Shown in pieces: positions 34,965 through 43,599 of a stretch of 61,372 nucleotides of DNA. The position numbers and the translations under genes were made by a program. The stretch's first letter is position 1. The number at the start of each line of letters is the position of its first letter. Under the pieces are notes generated by a model that was given only the letters and a program-made list of their open reading frames with translations, ran no database searches and was not told where the DNA came from. Origin of the DNA: Novosphingobium kunmingense (GTDB lineage Bacteria > Pseudomonadota > Alphaproteobacteria > Sphingomonadales > Sphingomonadaceae); NCBI RefSeq assembly GCF_002813245.1, contig NZ_PHUF01000008.1:1-61372 (forward strand), in the 5' to 3' direction.

Positions 34965-35981
34965 GTGGACCAATTCAAGGACAGCTGGCTGATGCGCTTG
35001 CCGCTGGGGCGCCGCTATCCGCTGCTGGGTTTGTTCGCGGCCTCTGCCATTACCGTGTTGGCACTGGTGGTGCGCCTGTCGCTTGACGACGTGCTGCCGC
35101 CGGGCCTGCCCTATGTCACCTTCTTCCCGGCGGTCGTTTTGTCCGCGTTCCTGTTCGGGACCCGTCCGGGCATCCTGTCGGCCGGGCTGGGGCTGCTGTT
35201 CAGTTGGTACTTCTTCATTCCTCCGGCCGGCTTCGCGCTCAACTTCGGAGCGCTGCTGGCAATCGTTCTTTATCTCTTCGTGGTCGCAGTCGACATCGTC
35301 CTGATCCACTGGATGCAGCGGGCGCAGAACCGCCTGCTGGAACAACGGCGTATCAGCCGCGACCTGGCCGATACCCGCGCGATGCTGTTCCAGGAATTGC
35401 AGCACCGGGTCGGCAACAATCTGCAGATGGTCGGATCGATGCTCGCGCTGCAACGGCGCGGTCTGTCGGGCGATGCGGCCCAGGCCATCGGTGAGGCCGC
35501 CCAACGCATCGCCCTGATCGGTTCGATGCAGCGCGATCTTTACTCTGCCGATGGTGCGCCGGTGGGCCTGCGCGACCTTGTCGCGAAGGTCTGCGCCGAA
35601 ACGGTTCGCGCCCATGGCCGCGACGATGTAACCGTGACGGTGACGGGCGAAAGCGCCTTCGGCCTGTCGCCCAGCCGGGCGATCCCGGCCTCGGTCGTGT
35701 TGGCCGAGACCGTCGCCAACGCGCTCGAACACGGCATGCCCGGTCGGCGCGGAAATCTGGCCGCCCACATCGTCGATGACAAGGACACCATCGTCATCAC
35801 AATCAGTGACGACGGGGTTGGCCTGCCGCCGGGCTTTTCGCCCGAAGAAAGCGGTAGCCTGGGTCTGCGCCTGGCCACGGCGCTGGCGCGCCAGGTTTCG
35901 GGATCCTATGCGCTGGCCCGCGAAGGCGATCGCACCGTGGCTCGTCTTAGGATCGGTCCGGACAGCACGGCGCAAGTCTAG
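34965..35981 (+). CDS. DUF4118/HisKA_2-type sensor histidine kinase
   Basis: The 338-residue protein starts at GTG 34965. Its N-terminal part has about four membrane helices in a KdpD-like DUF4118 arrangement (YVTFFPAVVLSAFLFGTRPG). The phosphoacceptor helix is LFQELQHRVGNNLQMVGSML with His in ELQHRVGNNL, typical of the HisKA_2/HWE class. The ATP-binding domain follows (ETVANALEHGM and ISDDGVGLPPGF). No response regulator lies next to it. In alphaproteobacteria such kinases often act in the general stress or light responses, but that is inference. Confidence 0.85.
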   Translation: MDQFKDSWLMRLPLGRRYPLLGLFAASAITVLALVVRLSLDDVLPPGLPYVTFFPAVVLSAFLFGTRPGILSAGLGLLFSWYFFIPPAGFALNFGALLAIVLYLFVVAVDIVLIHWMQRAQNRLLEQRRISRDLADTRAMLFQELQHRVGNNLQMVGSMLALQRRGLSGDAAQAIGEAAQRIALIGSMQRDLYSADGAPVGLRDLVAKVCAETVRAHGRDDVTVTVTGESAFGLSPSRAIPASVVLAETVANALEHGMPGRRGNLAAHIVDDKDTIVITISDDGVGLPPGFSPEESGSLGLRLATALARQVSGSYALAREGDRTVARLRIGPDSTAQV

Positions 35982-36036
35982 GCGTTGACCGCGCCTGCGC
36001 CGTGGCGCAAATCCTCTTTCAGGCGAAAGGGGGCGA

Positions 36037-37212
36037 ATGGTCGGGGCGACCGGTACTCTATGGGATGCGATCGTGGTTGGTGCCGGGCAGGCCGGTGCCG
36101 CCGCCGCCTATGATCTTGCCGCGCGCGGACGCGGTGTCCTGGTGGTCGAGCGTCAGCCGTTTCCACGGGTCAAACCCTGCGCCGGCGGCGTGACTGTAAA
36201 GGCACTGCAGCGGCTGCGCTTTTCGATCCATCCGGTCGTTCGCTGCGTGGTGCGCGACCTGGCACTGAGCGCCGACGGTGGCCCGCCGCGCAAGGTTTCG
36301 GGGCGCGACCCGGTGATGGTCACCACCGTGCGAGCAGAACTCGACACCTTCTGCCTGGACCAAGCCCGCGCAAGGGGGGCGGCGTTCCTCGATTGCGTTG
36401 GGGACCGGCTGGTTGCCGTGGAGCAGTACGTTGACCGGGCTGTCCTGCGCTATGCCAGCGGCCAAACGATCGCCGCGCGCTTCGTCGTGGCGGCGGACGG
36501 CGCCAACAGCACGATCCGCCGGCTGCTGGGCCTTGCGACCACGGCGCGAGCCTTTGCCCTTGAAGGGCACGTCCCTGTGCCCGACGCAAACCGTCGGGCG
36601 ACCGCCTTCGATTTCGGAGCGGTCGCCGGCGGCTATGGCTGGGTCTTTCCCAAGGGAGACCACGTCAATATCGGCCTCTACACCCAGAGCCCCGCAACGG
36701 CGCTGTCGCGCGATGCCTTGCGCGCTTACGCCCGGGCGGCAATCGGCAGCGACGCGCTGGAGGCCGTGGTCGGCCACCCGATGGGCGTCGATGGCCACGG
36801 GTCGATCCGCCGCATTGGCCGGATCCTGCTGGCAGGCGATGCGGCGGGAACGTGCGAGCGGCTGCTGGGGGAAGGAATCCACAACGCGATAGCCAGCGGC
36901 CAGGCCGCCGCCAGTGCCATCCTGTCCGCGCATGACGATCCCTGCGCCGCGGGCCGCGTGCTACAGGCGGAGATGGCCATGATCGACGGCGATCTGTTGG
37001 CCTGTTCGCGGGCGGCTGAACGCTTCTATGCCGGGCGCCGGCGCCGTGGGGCTGCCTTGGCAGTGCGGCCCGTCACCAGTGCGTTCCGTTCAGGGTTTGC
37101 GGCGGGGATGACCGTGCGCGCGATTGCGGGCGCTGCGGCGCTCTACCCCTTCTTTCCGATCCGTCCGGTCCCGACCGTGGTCGCCCATGAGGCGGCATCG
37201 GCCAGACCGTAA
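36037..37212 (+). CDS. Geranylgeranyl reductase family FAD-dependent oxidoreductase
   Basis: The 391-residue flavoprotein has a Rossmann FAD site near the N-terminus (WDAIVVGAGQAGAAAAYDLA, then GVLVVERQPFPRVKPCAGGV). The second FAD motif is RFVVAADGANSTIRR, followed by RILLAGDAAGTCERLLGEGI. The PCAGGV element is characteristic of the geranylgeranyl reductase/ChlP group. It may reduce an isoprenoid chain. AGGGGG precedes the ATG. It stands alone; no carotenoid or chlorophyll genes are next to it. It converges with gcrA. Confidence 0.82.
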   Translation: MVGATGTLWDAIVVGAGQAGAAAAYDLAARGRGVLVVERQPFPRVKPCAGGVTVKALQRLRFSIHPVVRCVVRDLALSADGGPPRKVSGRDPVMVTTVRAELDTFCLDQARARGAAFLDCVGDRLVAVEQYVDRAVLRYASGQTIAARFVVAADGANSTIRRLLGLATTARAFALEGHVPVPDANRRATAFDFGAVAGGYGWVFPKGDHVNIGLYTQSPATALSRDALRAYARAAIGSDALEAVVGHPMGVDGHGSIRRIGRILLAGDAAGTCERLLGEGIHNAIASGQAAASAILSAHDDPCAAGRVLQAEMAMIDGDLLACSRAAERFYAGRRRRGAALAVRPVTSAFRSGFAAGMTVRAIAGAAALYPFFPIRPVPTVVAHEAASARP

Positions 37213-37216
37213 GCGA

Positions 37217-37891
37217 TCAGCGGACGCGCGGTCCGCCGAACGGCAGCGGCGGCGGCGGACGGCGATGGCCGCGCGGCAATTGCGCCTGATAGGCGCGGCC
37301 GCAATGCTCGACGCAATAGGGGAAGCCGGGGTTCACCGCTTCGCCGCAGAAATGGAAATCGGGCTCGCCCGGGTGGCCCATCGGCCAGCGGCAGATCCGG
37401 TCGTTCAGATCGAGCAGGCTGGTCTTCTCGGCGATATCGGGGCTGGGCTTGGCCGGCACCAGGCGGCGCGGCGGCGCGGGCGGGATCGGAGCCTGCTGGT
37501 CGCCGGGGCCCTGGCGCAGGAAGCCGCCGGGGCCAACCGAGACGATGCGCGGCTGGGGTGCGCCGCTCGGCGCGGCGGTGCTGGTGGTCGGCGCTGCGGG
37601 GGCGGCCGTTGCTGCCGGGCGCGGCGCGGCAGGGGCGGGAGCCGGACGCGGCGGGGCCGCAGCGCGCGGCGCCGCCTCTGCCTTGGCCGGCTTGGCCGCC
37701 GGCGCGGCCGGAGCGCTGTCCTTGTCGTTTGGCTTGACCGGGCTGGGCCGCGCCTTCAGGCCAAGGCGGTGCGCCTTGCCGATGACGGCGTTGCGGCTGA
37801 CCCCGCCCAGTTCGTCGGCGATCTGGCTGGCGGTTGCGCCGCCTTCCCACATCTTGGTCAGCTTTTCGATCCGTTCGTCGGTCCAGCTCAT
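37217..37891 (-). CDS. gcrA: Cell-cycle regulator GcrA
   Basis: The 224-residue protein starts MSWTDERIEKLTKMWEGGAT and has the N-terminal GcrA DNA-binding helix-turn-helix (ASQIADELGGVSRNAVIGKA). A long Ala/Pro-rich linker (about residues 60-130) follows, then a C-terminal Cys-rich part (DRICRWPMGHPGEPDFHFCG and YCVEHC). GcrA binds RNA polymerase sigma-70 and CcrM-methylated promoters in alphaproteobacteria. The linker is unusually Ala/Pro-rich. The ATG at 37889-37891 is clear. It is the last base pair group before the divergent permease gene. Confidence 0.92.
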   Translation of the reverse strand: MSWTDERIEKLTKMWEGGATASQIADELGGVSRNAVIGKAHRLGLKARPSPVKPNDKDSAPAAPAAKPAKAEAAPRAAAPPRPAPAPAAPRPAATAAPAAPTTSTAAPSGAPQPRIVSVGPGGFLRQGPGDQQAPIPPAPPRRLVPAKPSPDIAEKTSLLDLNDRICRWPMGHPGEPDFHFCGEAVNPGFPYCVEHCGRAYQAQLPRGHRRPPPPLPFGGPRVR

Positions 37892-37982
37892 CGGGTCTAC
37901 AGTTCCTTTGTCGCCCTGTGCAGGGTCATGCGCCGTGTCCGCGAACTTGCCTTGTGCGCGGCGTGCGGATAGTCGCCGAGGC

Positions 37983-38873
37983 ATGGCCGATCAACCTATT
38001 CCTGCTCGCGCAAATGCTCAAGCCGCCTTGCCCGCAACGGGCGCGGCGCGAAACGTATTCCCGGCCAGGGGAGTGCCCACGATCCACCGCGTGAACCGGA
38101 TGGGCCTGTGGACACTCTATATGAAGGAAGTCCGCCGATTTTTCAAGGTCCAGACCCAGACCATCTGGGCTCCGGCCATCACCACGCTGCTCTACCTGAT
38201 GATCTTCACCGTCGCGATGGGGCAGGGTGGCCGCCAGGTGCTTGGCGTGCCCTTCGCGACGTTCCTCGCACCGGGGCTGATCGTCATGGGCATGATCAAC
38301 AACGCCTTCGCCAACACCAGTTTCAATTTCCTGGCCGGCAAGATCCAGGGGACGATTGTCGACTACCTGATGCCGCCGCTGTCGGAAATGGAACTCATGA
38401 TCGGCCTGATCGGCGCGGCGGTCACCCGCGCCGTGCTGGTCGGCCTTGCGATCACGCTTGCCATGCTGTTCTGGCCCGGCGTCACGCTGCAGGCCCAGCA
38501 CCCCTGGGCGATCGTCTGGTTCGGCCTGATGGGATCGATCCTGCTTTCGGTGATCGGTCTCGTCACATCGCTGTGGGCGGAAAAGTTCGACCACGCCTCG
38601 CTGATCACCAATTTCGTGATCACGCCGCTGACCATGCTGTCGGGCACGTTCTACGTCATCAGCAACCTGCACCCCGTGTTCCAGGCGATCAGCCGGGCCA
38701 ACCCGTTTTTCTATGTGATCAGCGGCTTCCGCTTTGGCTTCCTCGGGCAAAGCGACATAGGCAGCACCAACGCGGCCGTGTTCAACGGGGCGCTGTACCT
38801 CGGCTTGCTGAACGCGGTGCTGTGCCTCGGGCTCTACGCCCTGCTGCGCAGCGGCTGGAAGCTGAAAAGCTGA
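37983..38873 (+). CDS. ABC-2 type transporter permease
   Basis: The 296-residue protein begins MADQPIPARANAQAALPATG with a soluble tail of about 45 residues, then WTLYMKEVRRFFKVQTQTIW and six hydrophobic segments, the ABC-2 fold of lipid, polysaccharide and drug exporters. The motif NFLAGKIQGTIVDYLMPPLS follows the second helix. No ATP-binding subunit gene lies next to it, so its partner is encoded elsewhere. The start is uncertain because an ATG at 38100 (MGLWTLYMKEVR) is also possible. Confidence 0.85.
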   Translation: MADQPIPARANAQAALPATGAARNVFPARGVPTIHRVNRMGLWTLYMKEVRRFFKVQTQTIWAPAITTLLYLMIFTVAMGQGGRQVLGVPFATFLAPGLIVMGMINNAFANTSFNFLAGKIQGTIVDYLMPPLSEMELMIGLIGAAVTRAVLVGLAITLAMLFWPGVTLQAQHPWAIVWFGLMGSILLSVIGLVTSLWAEKFDHASLITNFVITPLTMLSGTFYVISNLHPVFQAISRANPFFYVISGFRFGFLGQSDIGSTNAAVFNGALYLGLLNAVLCLGLYALLRSGWKLKS

Positions 38874-38877
38874 CCGA

Positions 38878-39258
38878 TCAGTGGGTCATCGAACGGCGCA
38901 GGCGATAGCGGCCGTTCTTGAAATCCTCGAACAGTTCGTCGAGCGAAGGATGATCGACCGGACCGCTCTCGCCGTCCGACAGCAGGTTCTGCTGGCTGAC
39001 GTAGGCGACGTAGCTGTTCTCCCCATTCTCGGCGAGGAGGTGATAGAACGGCTGTTCGCGGTGGGGCCGCACTTCGGCCGGGATGGATTCGTACCACTCC
39101 TCGCTGTTGGCGAAGACAGGGTCGATATCGAACACGACACCGCGGAAATCGAAGATCTTGTGGCGCACGACGTCGCCGATGCCGAAACGGGCGCGCATCT
39201 TCAGCGGCGCATCGATTGTGCGACCGGCTTGCGGAGAAAAGAAGGAAGCGCGATCCAT
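38878..39258 (-). CDS. hspQ: Heat-shock protein HspQ
   Basis: The 126-residue protein contains the HspQ core: RFGIGDVVRHKIFDFRGVVF, FDIDPVFANSEEWYESIP and FYHLLAENGENSYVAYVSQQ. HspQ is a small protein that binds hemimethylated DNA-replication origin DNA in one species and stimulates Lon protease in another. About 20 residues at the N-terminus (MDRASFFSPQAGRTIDAPLK) are extra compared with the family; an alternative start is the Met at residue 21. It converges with the permease gene. Confidence 0.9.
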   Translation of the reverse strand: MDRASFFSPQAGRTIDAPLKMRARFGIGDVVRHKIFDFRGVVFDIDPVFANSEEWYESIPAEVRPHREQPFYHLLAENGENSYVAYVSQQNLLSDGESGPVDHPSLDELFEDFKNGRYRLRRSMTH

Positions 39259-39416
39259 GAAGGGCAATATAGGTGTTGTGCGCTTGCGAAACAACGGCCC
39301 GGCCCCGGCCATCCCCGAAAAAGCCCAATCGGGGGCTTGGCAAGCTCTGCGCCATCGGCTAACCGCCCGCTTCTTCGACCGAACGGGCCCCGCGCCCGCT
39401 TTGAGCGCGATCTCGC

Positions 39417-39506
<90 letters not shown>

Positions 39507-39950
39507 CGCAGTCTGCAAATCTGCCCGCTCTGGTTTCCTAGCGCTCCCAAATGCCGCACTTCTGCGCCCTTCAGCGAGGCAACCGGTACCGCGGAGAGCC
39601 TCTCTCGAGGCCATAACGCGCCAGAATACAGGTCAATTCTCCGCGGCTCACCGGGGCAGTACGGTTTGGGCTGTTCGACGACCAATTCCCATTAAACCGG
39701 CGAAACTGGGAATATTCGTGTTCTGGCGATCCGGCGAACGCGAACATTCCGGCGGATGTGCGCCGCTTTGCTGCGAAATTCGCCAAAAAAGACCTCGAGT
39801 AAATGGGAATTTACGCGCCCCGGAAATTGGAAAGCGTGCGACCATAAATGGGAAGCGGTTTGGCCGAAATGGGAATATTCCCCGCGATACAGAACTTATC
39901 TATCGAAGGCGGTGTAACGAGATGCACATCCAACCAGGCAGGACCGTCCC
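39507..39950. other. Island-proximal non-coding region with AATGGGAA repeats
   Basis: The 444 bases between tRNA-Ser and the first island gene hold no convincing gene. The right half is AT-richer and carries five AATGGGAA-like copies: inverted at 39684-39693, AACTGGGAATATT at 39704-39716, AAATGGGAAT at 39801-39810, AAATGGGAA at 39846-39854, and AAATGGGAATATTC at 39867-39880. They may be regulator or replication-initiator sites. Confidence 0.5.
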
Positions 39951-40391
39951 ATGCACAAGTCATCGCCGTATTACGAATTCGATCGCCGGAGCATCGGCTC
40001 ACTCCACCGGCGTCATAAGAAGGGCGAGGAGATCCTGAAGGAAGACATCATTGCTCTTCTCGAGGAAGACCCCGACAACGCCAACGATCCTCTGCTGCAG
40101 GATTACCTCCTGCCTGCCCTGAAGGGCGAGCTCAAACCCAGGCGCGGACGCAAACCCGATACAATGGAGAGACTGCTCTGCTTCGAGGCTGCCATGCATG
40201 TCTATGATGAGCGCCTCGCGGCATTCCAGCGTGACCGCGCTGAAGGGCGGAGGAAGCGGGAGCCCTACGAAAAGGAACCGTCGATCCAGGTCGCCGAGGA
40301 GGTCATCGCGGCCTTCAGACTGCACTGCTCGCCACCTTCGTTCCTCAACAGGATCTCGATCATGAAAAAGGCCCGTAATTGCAGTGAATGA
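39951..40391 (+). CDS. Hypothetical protein, first gene of the island
   Basis: The 146-residue protein begins MHKSSPYYEFDRRSIGSLHR and is charged and helical, with LLEEDPDNANDPLLQDYLLP and PRRGRKPDTMERLLCFEAAM in the middle. The basic RRGRKP patch could contact DNA. I do not recognise a family. It precedes the methyltransferase by 53 bases on the same strand, so they are probably cotranscribed, and codon use is less GC-biased than in the backbone. Confidence 0.6.
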   Translation: MHKSSPYYEFDRRSIGSLHRRHKKGEEILKEDIIALLEEDPDNANDPLLQDYLLPALKGELKPRRGRKPDTMERLLCFEAAMHVYDERLAAFQRDRAEGRRKREPYEKEPSIQVAEEVIAAFRLHCSPPSFLNRISIMKKARNCSE

Positions 40392-40444
40392 TTACGCCGG
40401 CGCCGGCTGACATGTGGAGCCTCCTTTCAGCCAAGGAGGTCAAT

Positions 40445-41755
40445 ATGACATCTGATCTTAAGTCCCGTACCAGCAATCTCGAGCACCGGGCCGTCTCGGC
40501 GCTCAGGGCCCATCCCAACAATCCGCGTACCCACAGCGCAAGGCAGCTGAAGCAGATCGAGGCGAGCATCTCGCGCTTCGGTTTCCTGAACCCGGTCCTG
40601 ATCGACAGCGAGAACCGCATCATTGCCGGCCATGGCCGCGTCAGTGCGGCCAGGTCGCTTGGCCTCGAGAGCGTTCCTGTCCTGTCGATCTCGGGAATGA
40701 GCGAGGCTGAACGGCGCGCCTACATCATCGCCGACAACCGCCTTGCCGAACTGGCCGGTTGGGATGACGACCTGCTGCGGGTCGAGCTTGGCGGGATACT
40801 CGAGCTCGAGCCCGACTTCGATCTCGATCTGACCGGCTTTGCCGGTGCGGAACTGGAAGCGCTGCTCAACGCGGTCGATGTCAACGTTGCCGAACCCGAG
40901 GCTCCGGAGGTTGACCGCGCGAACGTCGTGACGCGGATCGGGGACCTGTGGGTCCTCGGCAAGCACCGGCTGCTTTGCGGCGATGCGCGTGATCCCGCTG
41001 TCCTCGAACGGCTGATGGACGGTGAGCGCGCGCAGATGGTGATCACCGATCCTCCGTACAATGTGCCGGTCGATGGTCACGTCTGCGGTCTTGGCAAGGT
41101 GAAGCACGCCGAGTTCGCCATGGCGTCGGGAGAAATGAGCGAAGGCGAGTTCGAGGACTTCCTGCGCCAGGTGCTCTCGAACCTTGCGGCCAGCAGCGTG
41201 GACGGATCGATTCACTTCGTGTGCATGGACTGGCGCCATATGCGTGAACTGCTTGCTGCCGGCCACGCGGTCTACGATGAGCTCAAGAACCTGATCGTGT
41301 GGAACAAGGACAACGGGGGGATGGGCGCGTTCTACCGCTCGAAGCACGAACTGGTGTTTGCGTTCAAGAAGGGCACCGCGCCGCACATCAACAACTTCGA
41401 GCTCGGTCAGCACGGCCGGTACCGGACCAATGTCTGGGACTACGCCGGAATCAACTCGCTGCGGGCGGGCCGCGACGAGGAACTGGCCATGCACCCCACG
41501 GTCAAGCCGGTTGCGATGATCGCCGACGCGATCCTGGATTGCTCGCGGCGCGGAGGCATTGTCCTTGATGCCTTTTCCGGATCGGGGACGACGATAATGG
41601 CGGCCGAGCGGACGGCGCGCCGGGGGTACGCTGTCGAGATCGATCCGGCCTATGTCGATGTTGCGGTTCGCCGGTGGGAAAAGGAAACCGGGCAGAAGGC
41701 CAGGCTGGGCCGGAGCGGAGCGACCTTTGCCGAAGTGGAATCGATGTTCGACTGA
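40445..41755 (+). CDS. ParB-domain DNA methyltransferase
   Basis: The 436-residue protein has an N-terminal ParB/Srx-like domain (AVSALRAHPNNPRTHSARQL and HGRVSAARSLG). A DNA-methyltransferase domain follows: DPPYN (VITDPPYNVPVDG) as motif IV, and LDAFSGSGTTIMAAERT as motif I near the C-terminus, which is the beta-class order. It would methylate adenine N6 or cytosine N4. AAGGAGG five bases before the ATG at 40445 decides the start. Such fusions are common on phages and integrative elements, where they protect DNA or modify it for regulation. Confidence 0.92.
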   Translation: MTSDLKSRTSNLEHRAVSALRAHPNNPRTHSARQLKQIEASISRFGFLNPVLIDSENRIIAGHGRVSAARSLGLESVPVLSISGMSEAERRAYIIADNRLAELAGWDDDLLRVELGGILELEPDFDLDLTGFAGAELEALLNAVDVNVAEPEAPEVDRANVVTRIGDLWVLGKHRLLCGDARDPAVLERLMDGERAQMVITDPPYNVPVDGHVCGLGKVKHAEFAMASGEMSEGEFEDFLRQVLSNLAASSVDGSIHFVCMDWRHMRELLAAGHAVYDELKNLIVWNKDNGGMGAFYRSKHELVFAFKKGTAPHINNFELGQHGRYRTNVWDYAGINSLRAGRDEELAMHPTVKPVAMIADAILDCSRRGGIVLDAFSGSGTTIMAAERTARRGYAVEIDPAYVDVAVRRWEKETGQKARLGRSGATFAEVESMFD

Positions 41756-41761
41756 CCGGGG

Positions 41762-41786
41762 TGAGGGCGGCCGGCGGCCGCCCTCA
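41762..41786 (+). terminator. Perfect GC-rich hairpin after the methyltransferase gene
   Basis: Arms TGAGGGCGGCC (41762-41772) and GGCCGCCCTCA (41776-41786) are perfect complements around a GGC loop, followed by TTCCATTT. It begins seven bases after the stop. The T-run is weak, so termination may be partial. Confidence 0.6.
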
Positions 41787-41867
41787 TTCCATTTCCGGAT
41801 GTTTTTGGTGAATGCCGGCAGGCGCCAATGGGAGGCACAGCTGCTCCTCCAATGAGGAGTACTGTCA

Positions 41868-42350
41868 ATGAATGACGATGAAGATGAAGTCGGCTACCGC
41901 AAGCCCCCCAGATCGGGCCGGATAAAGCCCGGAGAGGTCCGCAACCCCAATGGCCGCCGCGGCAAGAAGGGCAAGGCGAAGGACGCGAAGCCGAAAGACA
42001 ACTCGCTGGCAGCGATCATCGACCGGATCGACAATGAGGAGGTCGAGATAAACAACCAGAAGATGACCAAACGCGAACTCGAGCTTCGTGTGCTGCATGG
42101 CAAGGCGCTGAAGGGCGACACGCGCGCCTCCGCTCACCTTGAAAAGCTGCGCAGTGCCGCAGCGGTGGCTGATGGAAAGAAATCCGGCGGCGGAGTGCTG
42201 CTGCTGCCGGCCGATGTGCCGCTGCATGAGTGGACTGCTTCGGTCGCGATCCAGCAGGCGCCTTATCGCGGAGCCCACCCCTCGTATATCCTCGATGGCC
42301 TACCCGGGTATGAGGGCAAGGAAGAAGAGGAAGAAGATGATGAGGAGTGA
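41868..42350 (+). CDS. DUF5681 domain protein
   Basis: The 160-residue protein has the N-terminal DUF5681 pattern VGYRKPPRSGRIKPGEVRNP followed by NGRRGKKGKAKDAK, a basic Gly/Lys stretch. The rest is helical and ends with an acidic Glu run (KEEEEEDDEE). Such proteins occur in phage and integrative-element clusters beside methylases and terminases; a DNA-packaging or DNA-binding role is inferred, not known. AGGAG lies eight bases upstream of the ATG. Confidence 0.75.
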   Translation: MNDDEDEVGYRKPPRSGRIKPGEVRNPNGRRGKKGKAKDAKPKDNSLAAIIDRIDNEEVEINNQKMTKRELELRVLHGKALKGDTRASAHLEKLRSAAAVADGKKSGGGVLLLPADVPLHEWTASVAIQQAPYRGAHPSYILDGLPGYEGKEEEEEDDEE

Positions 42351-42358
42351 AAGTCCGC

Positions 42359-43276
42359 CTACCGGAGCGAGCAGCGCAGGTCCCTGACAAGCGCGTCGAG
42401 CACCGCTTTCTGCTCTCCTTCAGGTTCGTACGGGCTGGCCATGCGCCAGCGCCGGTGCTCGATGAACAGGGCGATCCACAGCTCGACCGGTCCCCCGCTC
42501 CAGCGGCCGGTGCGCTGCGCGGCGTCGTTCATGGACCGCGACCAGCTGTCGGCATCCTCGATGCGGCGCATTCCAAGCAGACCGTAGCCATCGATCAGAT
42601 GGGCAAGCCCGCACGATCCGTCCCAGTCGAGGTCTTCCGGAATGGCGGCAAGGTTGCCGCGGGCCACCTCACCCAGCCAGCCATCGGCGGACATGGTTGC
42701 ATGGTCAGCGATGTGGCGCCGCAGAGCTTCAGGCTCGTCGGCAAAGCCGAACAGCCGGTCGGTGAGCTCGCCGATCGTCGGCACGGTCACGAACTGCCCT
42801 GACGACAGGATGCGGTGGCGTGCGCGTTCCGCCTTGATACCGAGCGAGTTGGCCCGGGTGTGGCGGGCGACCCTGTCACCCGTATCCGGCATCGGGTGCC
42901 CCGGGAGGCCGCCGAACCAGCGGAAGGTCCTGAAGTCGAGGGTTGCAGGATCATAGGTCATCCATACCACGCACGGAGACGGCTTGGCCGCGAGCGCGAC
43001 ATTGACCGGGATACGGGAGCGCTTCCCTCCCGCGGCAAGCCCCTTCAACTGGATATGACGCAGGACGCCCTTCGCCTCGACAACAAGATCGTGTCCGCCG
43101 CAATCGACGTCGCTGCGCAGCACCTCGAAGTCCCATCCGCGGGTCACCAGTTCGGTCGTCAGCGCCGCCAGGAAGCGGTATTCGATGACCTTCTCGACGA
43201 GGCTCGAGCGGTGCGTGAGGTCGTCGTTCGCCAGTATCGCTGCGCTGTCCCCCTGGTCTTCAGTCGGCCCTGCCAT
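42359..43276 (-). CDS. Nuclease-like protein with PD-(D/E)xK-type residues
   Basis: The 305-residue protein has an N-terminal part with an early Glu (VIEYRFLAALTTEL, E32), then GGHDLVVEAKGVLRHIQLKG, with Asp63 and Gln76-x-Lys78. Glu...Asp...QxK spacing is the active-site pattern of the PD-(D/E)xK nuclease superfamily, close to DUF4365-like proteins. The rest (about residues 100-305) is a novel helical region with several Trp. It is oriented against the methyltransferase and divergent from an XRE regulator. A restriction-like function is inferred from these features. Confidence 0.5.
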   Translation of the reverse strand: MAGPTEDQGDSAAILANDDLTHRSSLVEKVIEYRFLAALTTELVTRGWDFEVLRSDVDCGGHDLVVEAKGVLRHIQLKGLAAGGKRSRIPVNVALAAKPSPCVVWMTYDPATLDFRTFRWFGGLPGHPMPDTGDRVARHTRANSLGIKAERARHRILSSGQFVTVPTIGELTDRLFGFADEPEALRRHIADHATMSADGWLGEVARGNLAAIPEDLDWDGSCGLAHLIDGYGLLGMRRIEDADSWSRSMNDAAQRTGRWSGGPVELWIALFIEHRRWRMASPYEPEGEQKAVLDALVRDLRCSLR

Positions 43277-43330
43277 ATGGTGTCTCCTGTCGATTATCAG
43301 TGACACCGCAAAGGCTTGCGCGCGCGGGGA

Positions 43331-43350
43331 AGTCAACGCCGATTGTGACT
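43331..43350. promoter_or_regulatory. Candidate operator in the divergent region before the XRE gene
   Basis: AGTCA (43331-43335) and TGACT (43346-43350) form a perfect five-base inverted repeat with a ten-base spacer. It lies in the 119 bases between the start of the nuclease-like gene and the XRE gene. Restriction-modification controller boxes often contain GACT/AGTC half-sites, but a match by chance is possible. Confidence 0.35.
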
Positions 43351-43395
43351 GATCGTCTGTAGATCGATCGGCGACACGGGTCTTTCTGGGCAATC

Positions 43396-43599
43396 GTGGA
43401 GATACGCGAGCGCCTTGCCCGGAACCTGCGCCGCCGGCGCGAGGCAAATAACTGGAGCCAGGAGGAGTTCGCCGACCGGGCGGGGATTCACCGGACCTAT
43501 GTATCGGACCTCGAGCGCGGCCGGCGCAACCCGACGATCACCGTAGTTGAAAAGCTGGCAAAGCCTTTTGGAGTAACCGCGAGTGAAATGCTCGCCTGA
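43396..43599 (+). CDS. XRE family helix-turn-helix regulator
   Basis: The 67-residue protein starts at GTG 43396 and consists of a single HTH_3 domain: RLARNLRRRREANNWSQEEF, ADRAGIHRTYVSDLERGRRN, then TVVEKLAKPFGVTASEML. Size and make-up match phage repressors and restriction-modification controller proteins. It faces away from the nuclease-like gene. It likely regulates that gene and itself. Confidence 0.88.
   Translation: MEIRERLARNLRRRREANNWSQEEFADRAGIHRTYVSDLERGRRNPTITVVEKLAKPFGVTASEMLA

Noticed and set aside
32499..35975. Very long minus-strand open frame (over 1100 codons) opposite pnp and the histidine kinase
   Set aside because: It mirrors GC-rich third positions of two clear plus-strand genes, is rich in Arg/Asp/His/Gln, and has no recognisable domain.
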